Source: Polytrichum commune (taxonomy: Eukaryota; Streptophyta; Polytrichopsida; Polytrichales; Polytrichaceae). Taken from it: a DNA stretch of 60,000 nt. The translations under genes were made by a program, and so were the position numbers. The stretch is taken from the NCBI GenBank assembly GCA_950295325.1, contig OX485804.1:67062033-67122032 (forward strand). Direction: 5' to 3'. Below the pieces are notes generated by a model. That model was not told the DNA's origin. It made no database searches and worked only from the letters and a program-made list of their open reading frames with translations. Positions 1-11,195 of this stretch are shown here, piece by piece (position 1 is the stretch's first letter; every line of letters starts with the position of its first letter).

Positions 1-857
1 CTATTTTAAAATTGCCCATTTCACACATGGTTTGGAAGAAACACGAAGGCATGTTAAGTGATCATTTTCTTGCAATGATGGAGTTTATATTCATATACAA
101 GAAATTTTGAAACAACATTAGAGGGCTCCACTACAATTCCAACCATATGCTAGATGAGTCCTTGATGAGCTCATAAACCAAATCAACTGCACATTGGTAC
201 ATGTATAGTTCAAGGTACACAATATAAACAAATTATTTGGGTAAAGGTCCAGTGAACGAATATTCAAGGGATAATTCACTACACGCAAGTTATGTTGGCG
301 AGTCCATGATATTAGAGAAGTCTACATAACATAACAACATGGATAGCTTATAGAAATGAACTTGGCATTCTACTAGGACAAGTTCATACAAATATGCATT
401 CCCACTTCTCAACAAATAAATACTATAGTCCACGCATCTTTAGAGTTTGAAACACTCTAGCATAATTCTTTCTCAAACACACCCTATGAGATATCGTCTT
501 TATCATCAAGCACAAACCTTGAATGGATTCCAAGAAGTTGGTTATTGAAACCTCTTGAATGGGCTGTATACCCAAACGTCATGCAGTGCTTTTTATTGAC
601 AAATCTAGGACGCCTGGTGTTTCATAATCTCACTACGGTCCTTGAAGATGTATAGAGGTTCAATAAGATGAAAATGCGGTCCATGAAGAGTTGGTTTAGA
701 ATGGCATGATAGAAGGTGTCCATTAAGACACTTCTATTATGATTGTAGGCGTAGGTAAGTCAATCTCGAACAAACAATTTGCTATGACAATCTCAAATGC
801 AAGAGCCATACACATTTGCAAATACCTTTAGGAAACTATGGTATTCAAGGGGTCATG
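1..857. other. AT-rich intergenic DNA, no gene seen
   Basis: No open frame here resembles a protein I recognise, and I see no terminal repeats or structured RNA. It reads as decayed intergenic sequence. Confidence 0.5.
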
Positions 858-1630
858 ATTGTGCCGTATCCCCTTAGAACATCCACCTCCCCTCCCTCCC
901 CCCCCCCCCCTATTTCATAACAAATGCATATCACCTTTGTTTTCTTCAGTATTGATGAAATGTTATCTTCTATACACTGTACATGGCTCCCTACTTCATC
1001 TTTACATGTGTTGGAATGTAGTTTCCACGTGGGATACAAGTGGGTGGTGGCAAATGTGAGCATGACACGTGGCAAATTTTGAGGGGAAAGCATTATTTTG
1101 TGTTGGAATATTGAGGCCTCTACGGTATTTATGAAGGTCTCCTCCTACACGTTGTGTGTGTGGGGGGGGGGGGGGCAGAGGGGGGGGGGGGGGGATACTA
1201 TGCCATACCCCCTTGGAAGGATATCCCAAAATCAAGCCCCAACCCTGAGATTTCATAACAATGTCATGTGACCTCTGAAGTCAAAAACCCTTCTTTGTTC
1301 AACATTGATGAAATTTCCTTCTCTACATCTCTATGAACATCTCCCACCCAATAGGGATGATATGATGTCCTTCCTTGAAGAGAGCTTCCAAACTAAGCTT
1401 CGATTATGAAATCTCATAACAATTGCAAATGACCTCCAAACTTTGAACTCTTGTTTAATATATTATATTGATGAATTTCTCTCCTCTATATTATTATGAA
1501 TATCTCTTCCAAAGTGGGATACTATTGTGCCGTACCCGTATGGAGGGAGCCACCATGACTAAGCCCCTACCACAAAAGCACATAAAAATTGCATATGAAT
1601 CTACAACCTCCAGTTTAAAAAAATCATGGG
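858..1630 (+). repeat. Degenerate tandem repeat with poly-C/poly-G tracts
   Basis: At least four diverged units start near 858, 1195, 1367 and 1520. Shared elements recur in the same order: TGTGCCGTA(T/C)CC or CCATACCCCC, then TTTCATAACAA or TCTCATAACAA, then a 'tgacct' word, then ATTGATGAA(A)TTT followed by TCTCCTCTAT-like sequence. Homopolymer runs interrupt the first spacer: C13 at 898-910, G14 at 1162-1175 and G15 at 1180-1194. No coding capacity is supported; the short frames across the runs are artefacts of low complexity. Confidence 0.55.
950..1135 (+). repeat. Dispersed repeat A, copy 1
   Basis: This matches the reverse complement of about 18215-18400. The best-preserved block is GTAGTTTCCACGTGGGATAC ... 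CATGACACGTGGCAA, followed by a 'ttgaggcctctacggta' type tail. It is a small dispersed repeat; the family is unknown. Confidence 0.6.
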
Positions 1631-3285
1631 TCCCATAGTTTATAATCTTATAATCAAATTTCAATGGTTGGATTCCGCTTGTTGGATTGCAAGAAATAAA
1701 CTAATGAGAAGTGATTTGCGTGAGAAGGTTACATGACATTCAAATTTTTTAACAAGTATATAGTTCAACATTGAGAAAATCGTTGTTAAAAAAGACGAAG
1801 TTTGTATTGACTTGTTATGAAATGTAGGGTGGCGGGATCTCTTGGAGGATTTGGTGGAGGGATTGATAAAGTATTCTCTCGGTGGGGGAAGCGCATTTAG
1901 CTGGAATTGTAAGAGAATAAATTTGAAGGCAGAGTTGGAACCCATGTGCACTGATGTTTTACACTTTTTCATATATATATATAAAATCCTTTACATATAT
2001 TGATAATTCAAATAAAAACACCCTAATCCTATTTATTGTCACCCTTTTATTTTTGTTGCAAGATTTTTCAAGAAATAATAATAAAATTAAATCTTTTGTG
2101 ATAATACATGATGGAGGATGCATGAAAAAAACCATGTCTTCATGAAGTATTTCATTAGTTATTGTTACCCAACATAATATTTCAAGCTTATTGTCTCAAC
2201 ATGTAGAACAACATACTCGTGTTATCAAGATGCAACTCTTGTGGTTTGGCAAACGCTTAGACATACATCATTTTCTTTTCTTTAGATATGAATCTCCATA
2301 ATGCATCCATAAGAAATTGGTAAATGTACATACATTGTTGGCTAGTAAACTAAAGGGCAATTGAAGATGATGAAACTCCATATCAAAAGAACGACTATGG
2401 GTCACAAATTGAAATCCTTGAAAACTATGTGAAAAAAAAACCCCGTAATTTTATTTTATTTTAAATTCCTTCTATCTCATCACATGTCTACGCTATATTG
2501 TATGAGTTGATATATTATACAACATCAAGGCACAATCATTGTATCTTTTCACTAGTCACACTTTGACGCCTTGGTTAGAAGCTAGCGCTTAATAATGTAT
2601 GGAGGTGGATGTCCTTTAATAAATTCAAAGTGACATAAAGTCCAATTAGATGTTGAAGATGAAGTAAATGTGATGGCATGTAGCAAATATGTCCTTAGGA
2701 ATTGGTAATTGGATTTTGTACACGTGATTGTTTGGATTTATTGGAAGATAGTGTGGTATCGACACTTCAACAATGTGTTGACATCCTGCATTTTTATTAA
2801 ATGAGCACTTTGGGCATCTTTGAACTATTCTTTGGGCACCCTTGGCCCAAAACCCATGAACCCCTACATGGAGGATTTGACTTCTATAAAGCCTACAACC
2901 AAGGGGTTTAAATGTGAGCTCGCTCATGTCAGTGTGCCCCATGGTTTGCAACCCTTGAGGAAGGTTCACAAGTTCCATGGTTCATTCCAACATTTTTGCA
3001 TTAATATCACTATATTCGTTAATTTGGGATTTTTTTCGGCATTTTGAGACAATTACAAATATAAGAACATGAATAAAATCACACAAATATTGGAGAATGT
3101 TGTAAGATGCAAATACTTTGAAGCGGGTGTTCATATCAAGAACCCAATTAAGAACTCATGTCAAGATGGTTTAGGTAGGACGACCCAAACATTAGACCAT
3201 GTTGTTGTGGTCCATATATTAATTTGAGACAAGAGAAGGTTTCAGATTAATGAATATAGTGATATATGCATGTGGTGGCACATCT
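1631..3285. other. Intergenic DNA, no gene seen
   Basis: Only short frames without recognisable domains occur here. I found no terminal repeats or RNA gene. Confidence 0.45.
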
Positions 3286-3289
3286 TGAC

Positions 3290-3535
3290 ATCTAACTTAC
3301 ATGTTTTGGTTATCATTGTGATCTAGAGTGTGCCATAATCACTCATTTTAACCGCTTATTCCTCCTTGCTTTGAGCATTCCACATCATGACATGTGTCAT
3401 GACACTACTGGTTCCCGCATGCTCAAAATTGAATCCCAACTTGCTCGAAATTCAATCCTAATTTCATCAAAATCCCAGTATCCTATAGATTGCCGGGGGG
3501 AGGAGGGTCTTGGTCAGGAATAGGCGCCTCTACTA
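3290..3535 (-). repeat. CTATAGTAGAGGCGC repeat, copy 1 (inverted)
   Basis: On the minus strand this starts with CTATAGTAGAGGCGCC at 3535 and runs through blocks shared with 7365-7600 and 7808-8010: 'gggattca/taattt', 'gtgccatgacaca', 'aaagcaaggagga' and 'ttatggca'. The shared start motif and truncated far end suggest a non-autonomous transposon copy whose distal terminus is lost. Confidence 0.65.
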
Positions 3536-3634
3536 TAGGCATCCAATTAGGAAAAGTAACCAAATAACACCCGCATACCCAAGGAGAACAAGATTCCAAC
3601 TTGGAACCTTTGGAACTTGGAAGTACCTTACAAC

Positions 3635-3892
3635 ATTTGATAATTGTTCCCTACCAGTGCCCGGGAAGTTTTTGGGCATATACTGTATAGTTGGTCAAGA
3701 TCCCAGTGATTCTAAATCCAACCAATTACATGTTGACATCTTCTGGTTTTGCTTTCATTCATTTGAAGAGGTATATTCCATAGATTCCTCCCAACTGACC
3801 GGCCAATCTCCTGAAGTCTCGAACGTCAACCGGTTAGTTCTCGAACTCCACCGGTTCATCTGCCACGAACCGCCGGTTCTCCCAAGCCCTGG
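3635..3892 (-). repeat. Dispersed repeat B, copy 1
   Basis: The reverse complement aligns with 26878-27108. Shared blocks are AACCGGTTGA, TTCAAGACTTCAGGAGA or its G variant, ATGGAATATACCTC, ATGTCAACATGT and the end GCACTGGT or TCACTGGT. Many CCGGTT words give it a distinct composition. The family was not identified. Confidence 0.65.
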
Positions 3893-4319
3893 TCCCTAAA
3901 GAATATCAAGAGCACATGGGAACCCTAAAGCACGTGGGACCCACCAAGTCGGGGATGTGGTCCATCTGGCTGTTCGTCCCGATGAGTGATGAGTCATCCG
4001 GTGACTAGGCTAGGTCATAAAACTATCATACCTCATCCATTTGGGGTTGAGGCATAATTAAAAATAGCCTAACTCCCCGTCAATTGGGTTCTTGATGAGG
4101 TAGACATGCCTAATTCGATTCCTCATCTCGACCGGACACCTATATTTGAGTGGTATGTGGTTAGGTGTGGCTCCAAAACGGACACCAAAAAGCCACGTGT
4201 CAAAAAAAGACTAGACTGCGTGTTGAAGAAAAAAATATATAACTATCATTTTGATTTCAACAGTCGGCATAGTTGAGGGAGGATCTATATGACCGCTTCA
4301 TGAGCATGAGTTGTTAATG

Positions 4320-4500
4320 AATAGAGTATTCGTATGAGCTCCGAAAATGATGAGGAATGCGGAGGCTATGGCCTCGATTTGGATATGCTAACCGTCTCTT
4401 ACTAATCGTGTGTTTCACATGCTAAGAGAAGTGGGCTAATCAGAAAATGTAACCATTTAAAGACTCATGTACCTTAATCTCCAATACGAAGGAAACCTTT
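4320..4500 (+). repeat. Dispersed repeat C, copy 1
   Basis: This shares ordered blocks with 30895-31060 (same strand) and 14870-15015 (opposite strand): 'atacgagctcc', 'ggctacgg' or 'ggctatgg', 'gatttggat(t/a)tgct', then a 'tgtgttgcat' or 'tgtgtttcacatg' block. It is a diverged member of the repeat that also lies in the RPS3 duplication arms. Confidence 0.5.
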
Positions 4501-4811
4501 TGGCTGATTCTTTTTGGGAGCTTTTAACCGGTTCCTGGTCTTGAGGGGGCTCACACGTAAATCCATAAAGCTACAAGTATGATCATCGCTAATTCACTGG
4601 GGCCTCAAGTAGGCTTCCAAGTACCTTATGATACATGGGTGCTATTCGGTTCATTTTTTTATGTTCTTCAACTATGCCGACTAGATTTACACAACGAGAC
4701 CTGTGTTGCGTTATGCAAATCTATGATGAAATATATGCTAATGTTGGATTGAAAATTGGACCTCGTATTATTTAGTTATACATGTTTGTTGATTCTTGAA
4801 CTGAATATTTA

Positions 4812-5185
4812 GGGCCGGTTTACACTATGGTGGAGAAGTCCACCGGTCATGAAAAAAAGGGCGTTTCTCAATTGTGATTGGTCGAAAATGCAACTCTTGA
4901 CCGGTGGGTGTTTACACTAGGTGAAGAAAACAATGGTGGTGAACTTTTCTCATGGATGATAAAATGACACGGCCGCCTACATGGCGGCACTTTTTGGAGT
5001 TGGGCTTCTCCGGAGGAAGAGTTTCTTGTCCGGCCTCAAGAGGCCGGAGAAGCCCAACTCAATAAAAATATTTTATTGCCTTTAATTCTTCTCCGGCACA
5101 TCCACCATTTGCCTCGTATAACCATGTCTTGGCCAAGCACTCTTGACCGACCGGAGGCCTTCTCCACTGTAGTGCAAACCGGCCC
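4812..5185. mobile_element. Harbinger/Tourist-like MITE, 374 bp
   Basis: Terminal inverted repeats of about 27 bp begin GGGCCGGTTTACACTA at the left and read GGGCCGGTTTGCACTA on the other strand at the right, continuing GTGGAGAAG in both. Flanks are TTA (4809-4811) and TTA (5186-5188), the target duplication expected of PIF/Harbinger elements. It has no coding capacity. An internal perfect 17-bp inverted repeat at 4997-5013 and 5044-5060 (GAGTTGGGCTTCTCCGG) could form a second stem. Confidence 0.85.
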
Positions 5186-5459
5186 TTAGTTCTTCTTAAT
5201 TATGATCATTGTTGAGCATGGAGTAGTTAAATAAACGTTGAAGATGTAGTATGGTTTTTTAAACATGTGTCTTTATGGTGTTTGTTCTTTCATCCTCGGT
5301 GAAACACACACACCAATAAGATGTAGGGGTCTGATTATAAGAAAAGTCACCCAAATAATACATGCTCACCTTAAATAATTGTTGAAATTGTTGTCAAGAC
5401 AAACCAAACGTGATCACAACTATTATATTAATGTAGAGTATAATGAAATTGATTTTGAA

Positions 5460-5540
5460 GTCTGGGGAACCAAAAGGCTTTTGAGACTAGAAGTACATTA
5501 CAATGGTGTCAAAAGAGCTAATTTCCTAAGATAAGGGAGT
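5460..5540 (+). repeat. Dispersed repeat D, copy 1
   Basis: The blocks AGGCTT, GAGACTAGAAGT and GCTAATTTC(C/T)TA recur at 26776-26860. A shorter trace (GGGACTAGAAGT) is at 59105-59120. Confidence 0.45.
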
Positions 5541-5566
5541 GCAATGGCCTCTGTAAGATACATGCT

Positions 5567-5800
5567 AATATCAACTTGATGGTCCAATTGGAAGAAAGTC
5601 AACACTCAAGACGACCTAGTACTACATTTTGAATCAGGGAAGGAAACCCATCCTTAATGGACTTGTAGAAGGGATACTCCAACAAATAAGTTTGCCTCAT
5701 TTTCAATTGCATTTTCATAATAAATTTGACATAACTTGTTATCTCTAGAGATTGGGATAGATAACCACCACCCAAGTTCAATGTCAAGTTTATGATTCGA
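5567..5800 (+). repeat. Dispersed repeat E, copy 1
   Basis: This aligns in direct orientation with 59562-59790. Shared blocks are ACTTGATGGTCCAATTGGAA, then GCCTCATTTTCAA(T/C)TTGCATTTT, then a GTTCAATGTCAAG or GTTCAATGGCAAG block. The antisense strand has partly open frames in both copies, so it may descend from a coding transposon region. I cannot name the domain. Confidence 0.6.
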
Positions 5801-6276
5801 GGTGCGGTAAGCGACAATGATTTTTTCATTAGTGTGGTATCAATTGTTGCCTCAAATGGGCCGATGAAATAGTGCACATCTATGTGATTTTCTTATGCAT
5901 CTAGTGAAAACTCTATCAACCATTTATGATTCATATATTTTTTTTTCTTCGATCAAGTTAACATTGAAATGAACCTCACGAAAAACCGGTTTTTGTTTGT
6001 TGAGATCCAATTGAATGAAGGAAAAGAAAAGATGACTTTGATGTTGCCATTGGTGTGAATTACGGTGTGTTGCTTCATTTTCAAGTTGGTCTAAGTTTAT
6101 ATGTAGTCCTGAATCATGCATTACAAGAATTGGAAGGCCCTTGATGACTACTCCCTCCTTTCGTAGGTGAACACCTTGAATGGACGTGGACAAATAATTA
6201 CTATGTTCACTAGTATTACTAAATTCAAATTTTTAGCACAGGCTACTCAAGCCCTACCATCCTTAGTTCAGGCAAA

Positions 6277-6895
6277 TGACTACACCATTTATGGCATTTA
6301 GTGTCACCTTCATAGTAGTGTCACACACCTTTGTTATGAGGCCTATGTTAGGTTACACTAATGGCCAACAACTTAATCATTAGTGTACATAACCTCATGA
6401 CACTTGGCGTTAGTGTGCTTGGTAATATCTTGGTATTAGTGTGCTCAAGAATATTATGATATCTATGTCTAGATTGCATAATGGTCAACAAGTTGGTTAT
6501 AAGTGTAAACACATGACATTTGGTGTAAGTAAGCTCAATAATATCTTCCTCTTGCAAACTAAACTGTAAAACTATCATCTCAAGCACTCGAATGTGTTGT
6601 GTTGAATATCATACCGTAAACAATCTTGCACCACATAAAAATTACTTATGTTTGAAAAATGATGTCATGTTGACAATAAGCAACCATAACACTAATAGGT
6701 CTCCAGGCATCTAGTTTAGATTGTTCGCCGATGGTGTAGGTGACACTAAATACCATAAATGGTGTAGTCTAATTAAGTTTGCAAAATTGACCTACTTCAA
6801 AATTGCAAGTTCAAACACATAACTACACCGTTATGGTAGTTAGTGCCATGTACACTATTTGTGAAGGGCTAAACTAGATGCCTAGAGGTCTCAAA
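6277..6895. repeat. Nested inverted repeats, MITE-like
   Basis: GACTACACCATTTATGGCAT followed by TTAGTGTCACC (from 6279) is repeated inverted near 6740-6771 with one substitution. A second inverted pair, AGGCATCTAGTTTAGA near 6706 and AAACTAGATGCCT near 6873, overlaps its right part. Short words such as 'gtgtaagt' and 'acactaat' recur between the arms. This fits one non-autonomous element inserted in or next to another, with no coding capacity. Confidence 0.5.
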
Positions 6896-7364
6896 GTGTC
6901 ATGCCTGCTAATTGCCAATATGTGTAACTTTGTCATTGTAAGTAACTTTTCTTTAAGTGAAAAAATATATCTACATTATGACATTTAGAGTAGCACATTG
7001 GGATATGTTAGATGATAGTCTTGCGTTTTAGTATGTAAGGGGAAGATATTCTTGAGCGTACTAATGGCAAGTGTCATTTGTGTACACATTAGTCAGCTTG
7101 TAGATCATTGTGTAACATAGGCATACACTATTAAACATACCCATGCCAAGATTTTAGAAATTGCACTCGAACACCAAGCATCACGAGGTGACACTTATGG
7201 TGAAGTTGTTAATCATCAATGCAACTTATCATACACCTCAAAATAGGGTAAGTGACACTATTAAGCATGTGACACTAAATACCATGAAGGTAAACTCCCA
7301 CAAATTGTGAGGAAGAGAGCTATGTAAAAGATGAGGCCGGCTATATTATCCGGTTGTCATCCAT

Positions 7365-7778
7365 AGCTATAGTAGAAACGCTTATTCTTGATTAGAACCC
7401 CATTGGCAATATATAAGGTACCAGAACTTCAATTAGGTTGGGACTTAATTTTGATGAAGCCGGGACTTAATTTCAATCAAGCCAGAACCAATCGTGCCAT
7501 GACACAAGCCTTGGTTTTGAGTGCTAAAGCAAGGAGGATTGAGCAATTAAAATTAGTGGTTATGGCAGAATCTAGAAATTGGTAATATGTTCGGACCAAC
7601 TTTTGGCTTCAAAATTTCATAGTAATTTCAACTTACAAAATATAATTATCAAAAAAATTGTTGTCATCCAAATTTTTATCTTCCTTCATCAGGGGAAAAA
7701 TTGCACCACCTTAGACTTCTTCAAATTTGGCACAAAATCTCTTAAGTGATTGGTTATCGGTGCCTCTACTCTTATCCT
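7365..7778 (+). repeat. CTATAGTAGAGGCGC repeat, copy 2
   Basis: The start is CTATAGTAGAAACGC and the end is GGTGCCTCTACT, which is inverted relative to the start, so the copy has short terminal inverted repeats. It aligns over nearly its full length with the neighbour at 7808-8200, including GGTAATATGTT, TTTGGCTTCAAAA and AATCTCTTAAGTGAT. The 66-residue frame inside is not conserved between copies and is not called a gene. Confidence 0.7.
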
Positions 7779-7807
7779 AGCCACGAAACCTCGAACTAAC
7801 TTAACAT

Positions 7808-8201
7808 AACTATAGTAGAGGCGCATGTTCCCAATCAAGACCCCATTGGCAGTCTGTAGGGTACCGAAATTTCAATGAGGCTGGGATTAAATTTTGATTA
7901 AGCCATAATCAATAGTGCCATGCCACATGTCCTAGTTTTAAGTGTTAAAGTGAGGAGGAATGAACAATTAAAATGAACGGTTATGGCAGACTATAGACAT
8001 TGGTAATATGTTTGTACCAGCCTTTGGCTTCAAAAATTCATAGTAATTTAAACTTAAGGAATAAAATTGCCAAAAAAAGTTGCAGTCTCCCTAATTTCTA
8101 CCTTCCTACATGGGAAAAAACTTGCACCGCCTTATACTTCTCCAAATATGGCATATAATCTCTTAAGTGATCAGTTCTAGGCGGCTCAACTATAGTCCTT
8201 A
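7808..8201 (+). repeat. CTATAGTAGAGGCGC repeat, copy 3
   Basis: This starts CTATAGTAGAGGCGC and ends GGCGGCTCAACTATAG, an imperfect terminal inverted repeat. It lies about 30 bp after copy 2 in the same orientation, so this is either a tandem pair or two insertions. The TIR-bounded, non-coding, roughly 400-bp structure fits a MITE. The superfamily is uncertain because I could not fix a target duplication. Confidence 0.65.
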
Positions 8202-8539
8202 ATCAACGGTGAGACTAGGGCCTTATTACTATTAAACTTTCAAGGGCCCTTCTTAAAAATCAATCAAGGTTCATTTCACATGTCTTAGAGAACAATATTT
8301 CATTGATAAATCAAGTTCCCACATATAAAGAAATAGTAGTACAGTAACAACTTATAATGGACCTAAGTTCTTACAACATAATGTGCAATGTATTCCGGTT
8401 GAACACTAAAGATACCTATATCGAAATCCAAACAACTTTTGGTACTATAAGTGCCCTTCAAATTGACTTGGTGATTTTTATAAAGAAAGAAGTTACCCTA
8501 ACCATGGAGTCAATTTGGACTTATTAAGTGTCGAGGCAA

Positions 8540-11195
8540 CCGCCCTCCTGTTGTCTAGGCTTACAACGAACAGATGATGTTGGATGAACGTGGAATTAGG
8601 ACGTTCATCGACGACGTTGTTCATCCTTTCTTCGTGGCTTCACTCTCGTCTCTCGCTTCCGTCTTCATTCGCAGAGCGTAAGCGTTTTCGGTCCAAGGGT
8701 TTCCGTAGTACCGCACGCGACCAGCCATATTGTGTGGTGTACCGGGAGATTTCCATTGCCGAGCAACTCAGGCGCTTCTCAAGGTAAAGAGCTTCCTGTC
8801 CATATGCGTCTTACCATGTCTATGGACCTGTCGCTCGCAAAACGAACCTGAATTGAGGTCTCCAGGGTTTTGAATTCCTCTCAGCGGGTCCATGGCGTCT
8901 TCCTGACGTCTGTCTGTCTGTGAGCATCGATTTTCTCGAGTCTTTAATCCCCGGGATCTTCGTGAGTATGTGTATTCGTGTAGGTTATCTGTGGGAGATT
9001 TTGGTCATGGTTTTTTTTTGGTTCTATTTTTTGAAAGGATTTTGATGTGACGAGGAGCTTTCAATTCCGATGACGTGGAGCTCGGACTATGTCCCTGTTG
9101 CGTGGGTATTGTGTGTGCGAGTGATGAGTGACTTGTGCTTGGTGGAGTGTTTAGCGGAGGATGCAAACTTCAAATTCGCCTTACAATGTGTAATTGCTTT
9201 TGGATAATTTGACTTTAAAAAAATTACCAGCACGCACATGCTATCTACTGATGTCCATGCCCGTGATCAATTTTAACTTGCAAGCCCTTTGGAAGACGGG
9301 ATGAGTGTGGGGCCAGACGATCCAGTTTTTTTGGTCGCCGGTTTTACTTTGGATGTTAGTCCCGTCTTGCTTCTCGCTTGTTACCAGCTGTTGTGGAATG
9401 TGAAGCGAGAGGGTTTGTGCGTGACGGCTGAAGTTTTATTGCAACGGAATGTGTTCAATTTTGCGTATGAAAAGTTTGAGGGTTTGGTGTTTCTAGCATT
9501 TTCAAATATTTGGGTTGAAAAATATATCTGAGCTTAGGCTTGTTCTTATTAATGGCTGAATTCGCGACCCTTGGCATACGTGTTTAATAGTTCTTTTCTT
9601 TGCTCCTTGACGTCTCTTCAAAGTTACAACTTTATTTAACAAACGGCGGTTTCTGGTGTGCAAACTTTTGAGTTGGTTGTTCTGTAGTTGAGGTTTGAGT
9701 AATTTATAATAGTTCGACACTTCTCCAGGATAGGGTATAAGCGGCTGATATTCTGAATGCATTTCTCAAACTTGCCTTTTAATTTTTTTGTTGGTGCAAA
9801 GGAGGGATTGGTGGATCATCCGAGTTTGTTCTTTGATGAGATGACCGATTATGACATCCTCTCTAGAGCAGAGATCGAACCAAATGCGGAGAGAGTTAGG
9901 GTACTGTTGTATAATTTGGCCTTGCAGCTTTCTATTCTTGTAGGCAAGAGTGTAGTTCTTTTGTATGCTCTCGATAAACTTTGCTCTTCTTTGGAAGGAT
10001 GTAGAATAGCTCTGCTCCTTCTCCAGCTTCCAGAGTCCAGGATCATGGTCTGAACGATAGTAGATGGTGAATAAAGGGAGTCATCAAGCTAAATAGATAC
10101 GGGTGTCAGTTGAGGAGGGAGAGTCTTCTATGTGTTTCTAGTTATTTGGTAGATTTGGAACGGGGTTGCTCTCACGAGCTGAAAGTATTACGTGTCAACT
10201 CTTTGCATGTTGTCATTTTGCTACTTATGGGCCCACTCCAGTGTTCTATTTCTCGTTACAAGGCGTTATAGTCTACAGCTTGTAATGAAGTTTGTTGGGT
10301 TGAACCATGTTAGTCTTTAATATCAGCGGTTAATGCTTCAGGCAGTGACTAACTTTACATTTTTTTGAAATTCTATCCTTTGCAGGCCTGGGCTCCATCT
10401 TACAAACGATCTGTTAAGTCCAGGTATTTTATACAGGATTTTGGCTTTCAGACATTGAGCTCAATTCTGCAGTTCTCAGTGCCATTACCCTGGGTAATAG
10501 GGAGTTGGCGGGATCCAGTTTGCACGCATCAGTTGGAGAGGCTCTCTTAGTTGGGCTACCCATTCTTCATATGTAGCTGTGCAGAAGTAGGCAGTGATTG
10601 ATTTGGCGTGAAGACATTCACGATGCTCTTGGGGTTTCCACAATGAACGTCACCCTTTAGATGGTGAGTTACATATTTCTAGCATGTATATATGGCTACC
10701 TCAGGTCATATTATGCTTTAAATTTGGGACTCAGGAGGCTAGAAGTTGAGAGTCCAAGCTTGATGGGTCCACATTTTTGCAATTTACCTCAAGAAGAGTG
10801 ACTTATTTTTTAGAGTTATCCGGCAATGACTTGGAAATAAAATTCATAGAAACATCAATAGGCTATATATCACATGCAGCACAGCTGTACATGGGTTCTC
10901 ATGTGCACAGTGCTTGTGTTAATGCCTCACAGGTCAGGACTGTTGCTTAATTGCTTGGAGCAGACTCTCAGGACGGCATACAATGAGTGACTCATGAGCA
11001 CGATGGATGTTTTGGAGACACTGGTTTCAATTTCTGGAACCCTCTCTTACGTGGCCCCATCAGGCCACTTTTGTCTGTGAAAGTTAGGGTGTGGCATTCA
11101 GTTCAAAACATTAGGGTGTGGCATTGTCCCCAATTTATAGCCACATCAGGGCACATCTACACCAAGCAATCTTCTATTGGAAACAGCTGTTCACC
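8540..11195 (+). promoter_or_regulatory. Probable promoter and 5'-UTR region of the downstream gene
   Basis: From about 8580 the sequence becomes richer in G+C and pyrimidine tracts than the intergenic DNA to its left. A candidate 5' exon ends at 8784 in CTCAAG followed by a GTAAAGAG donor, and a pyrimidine-rich acceptor TTTGCAG lies at about 10385. These could be non-coding leader exons of the gene starting at 11196, but no transcript evidence is available. Short frames in the interval match nothing I recognise. Confidence 0.3.

Noticed and set aside
9289-10053. Short plus-strand frames upstream of the membrane-protein gene as coding exons
   Set aside because: They lack splice borders that join in frame to 11196 and resemble no protein. 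The strong start context at 11196 argues for a non-coding leader.
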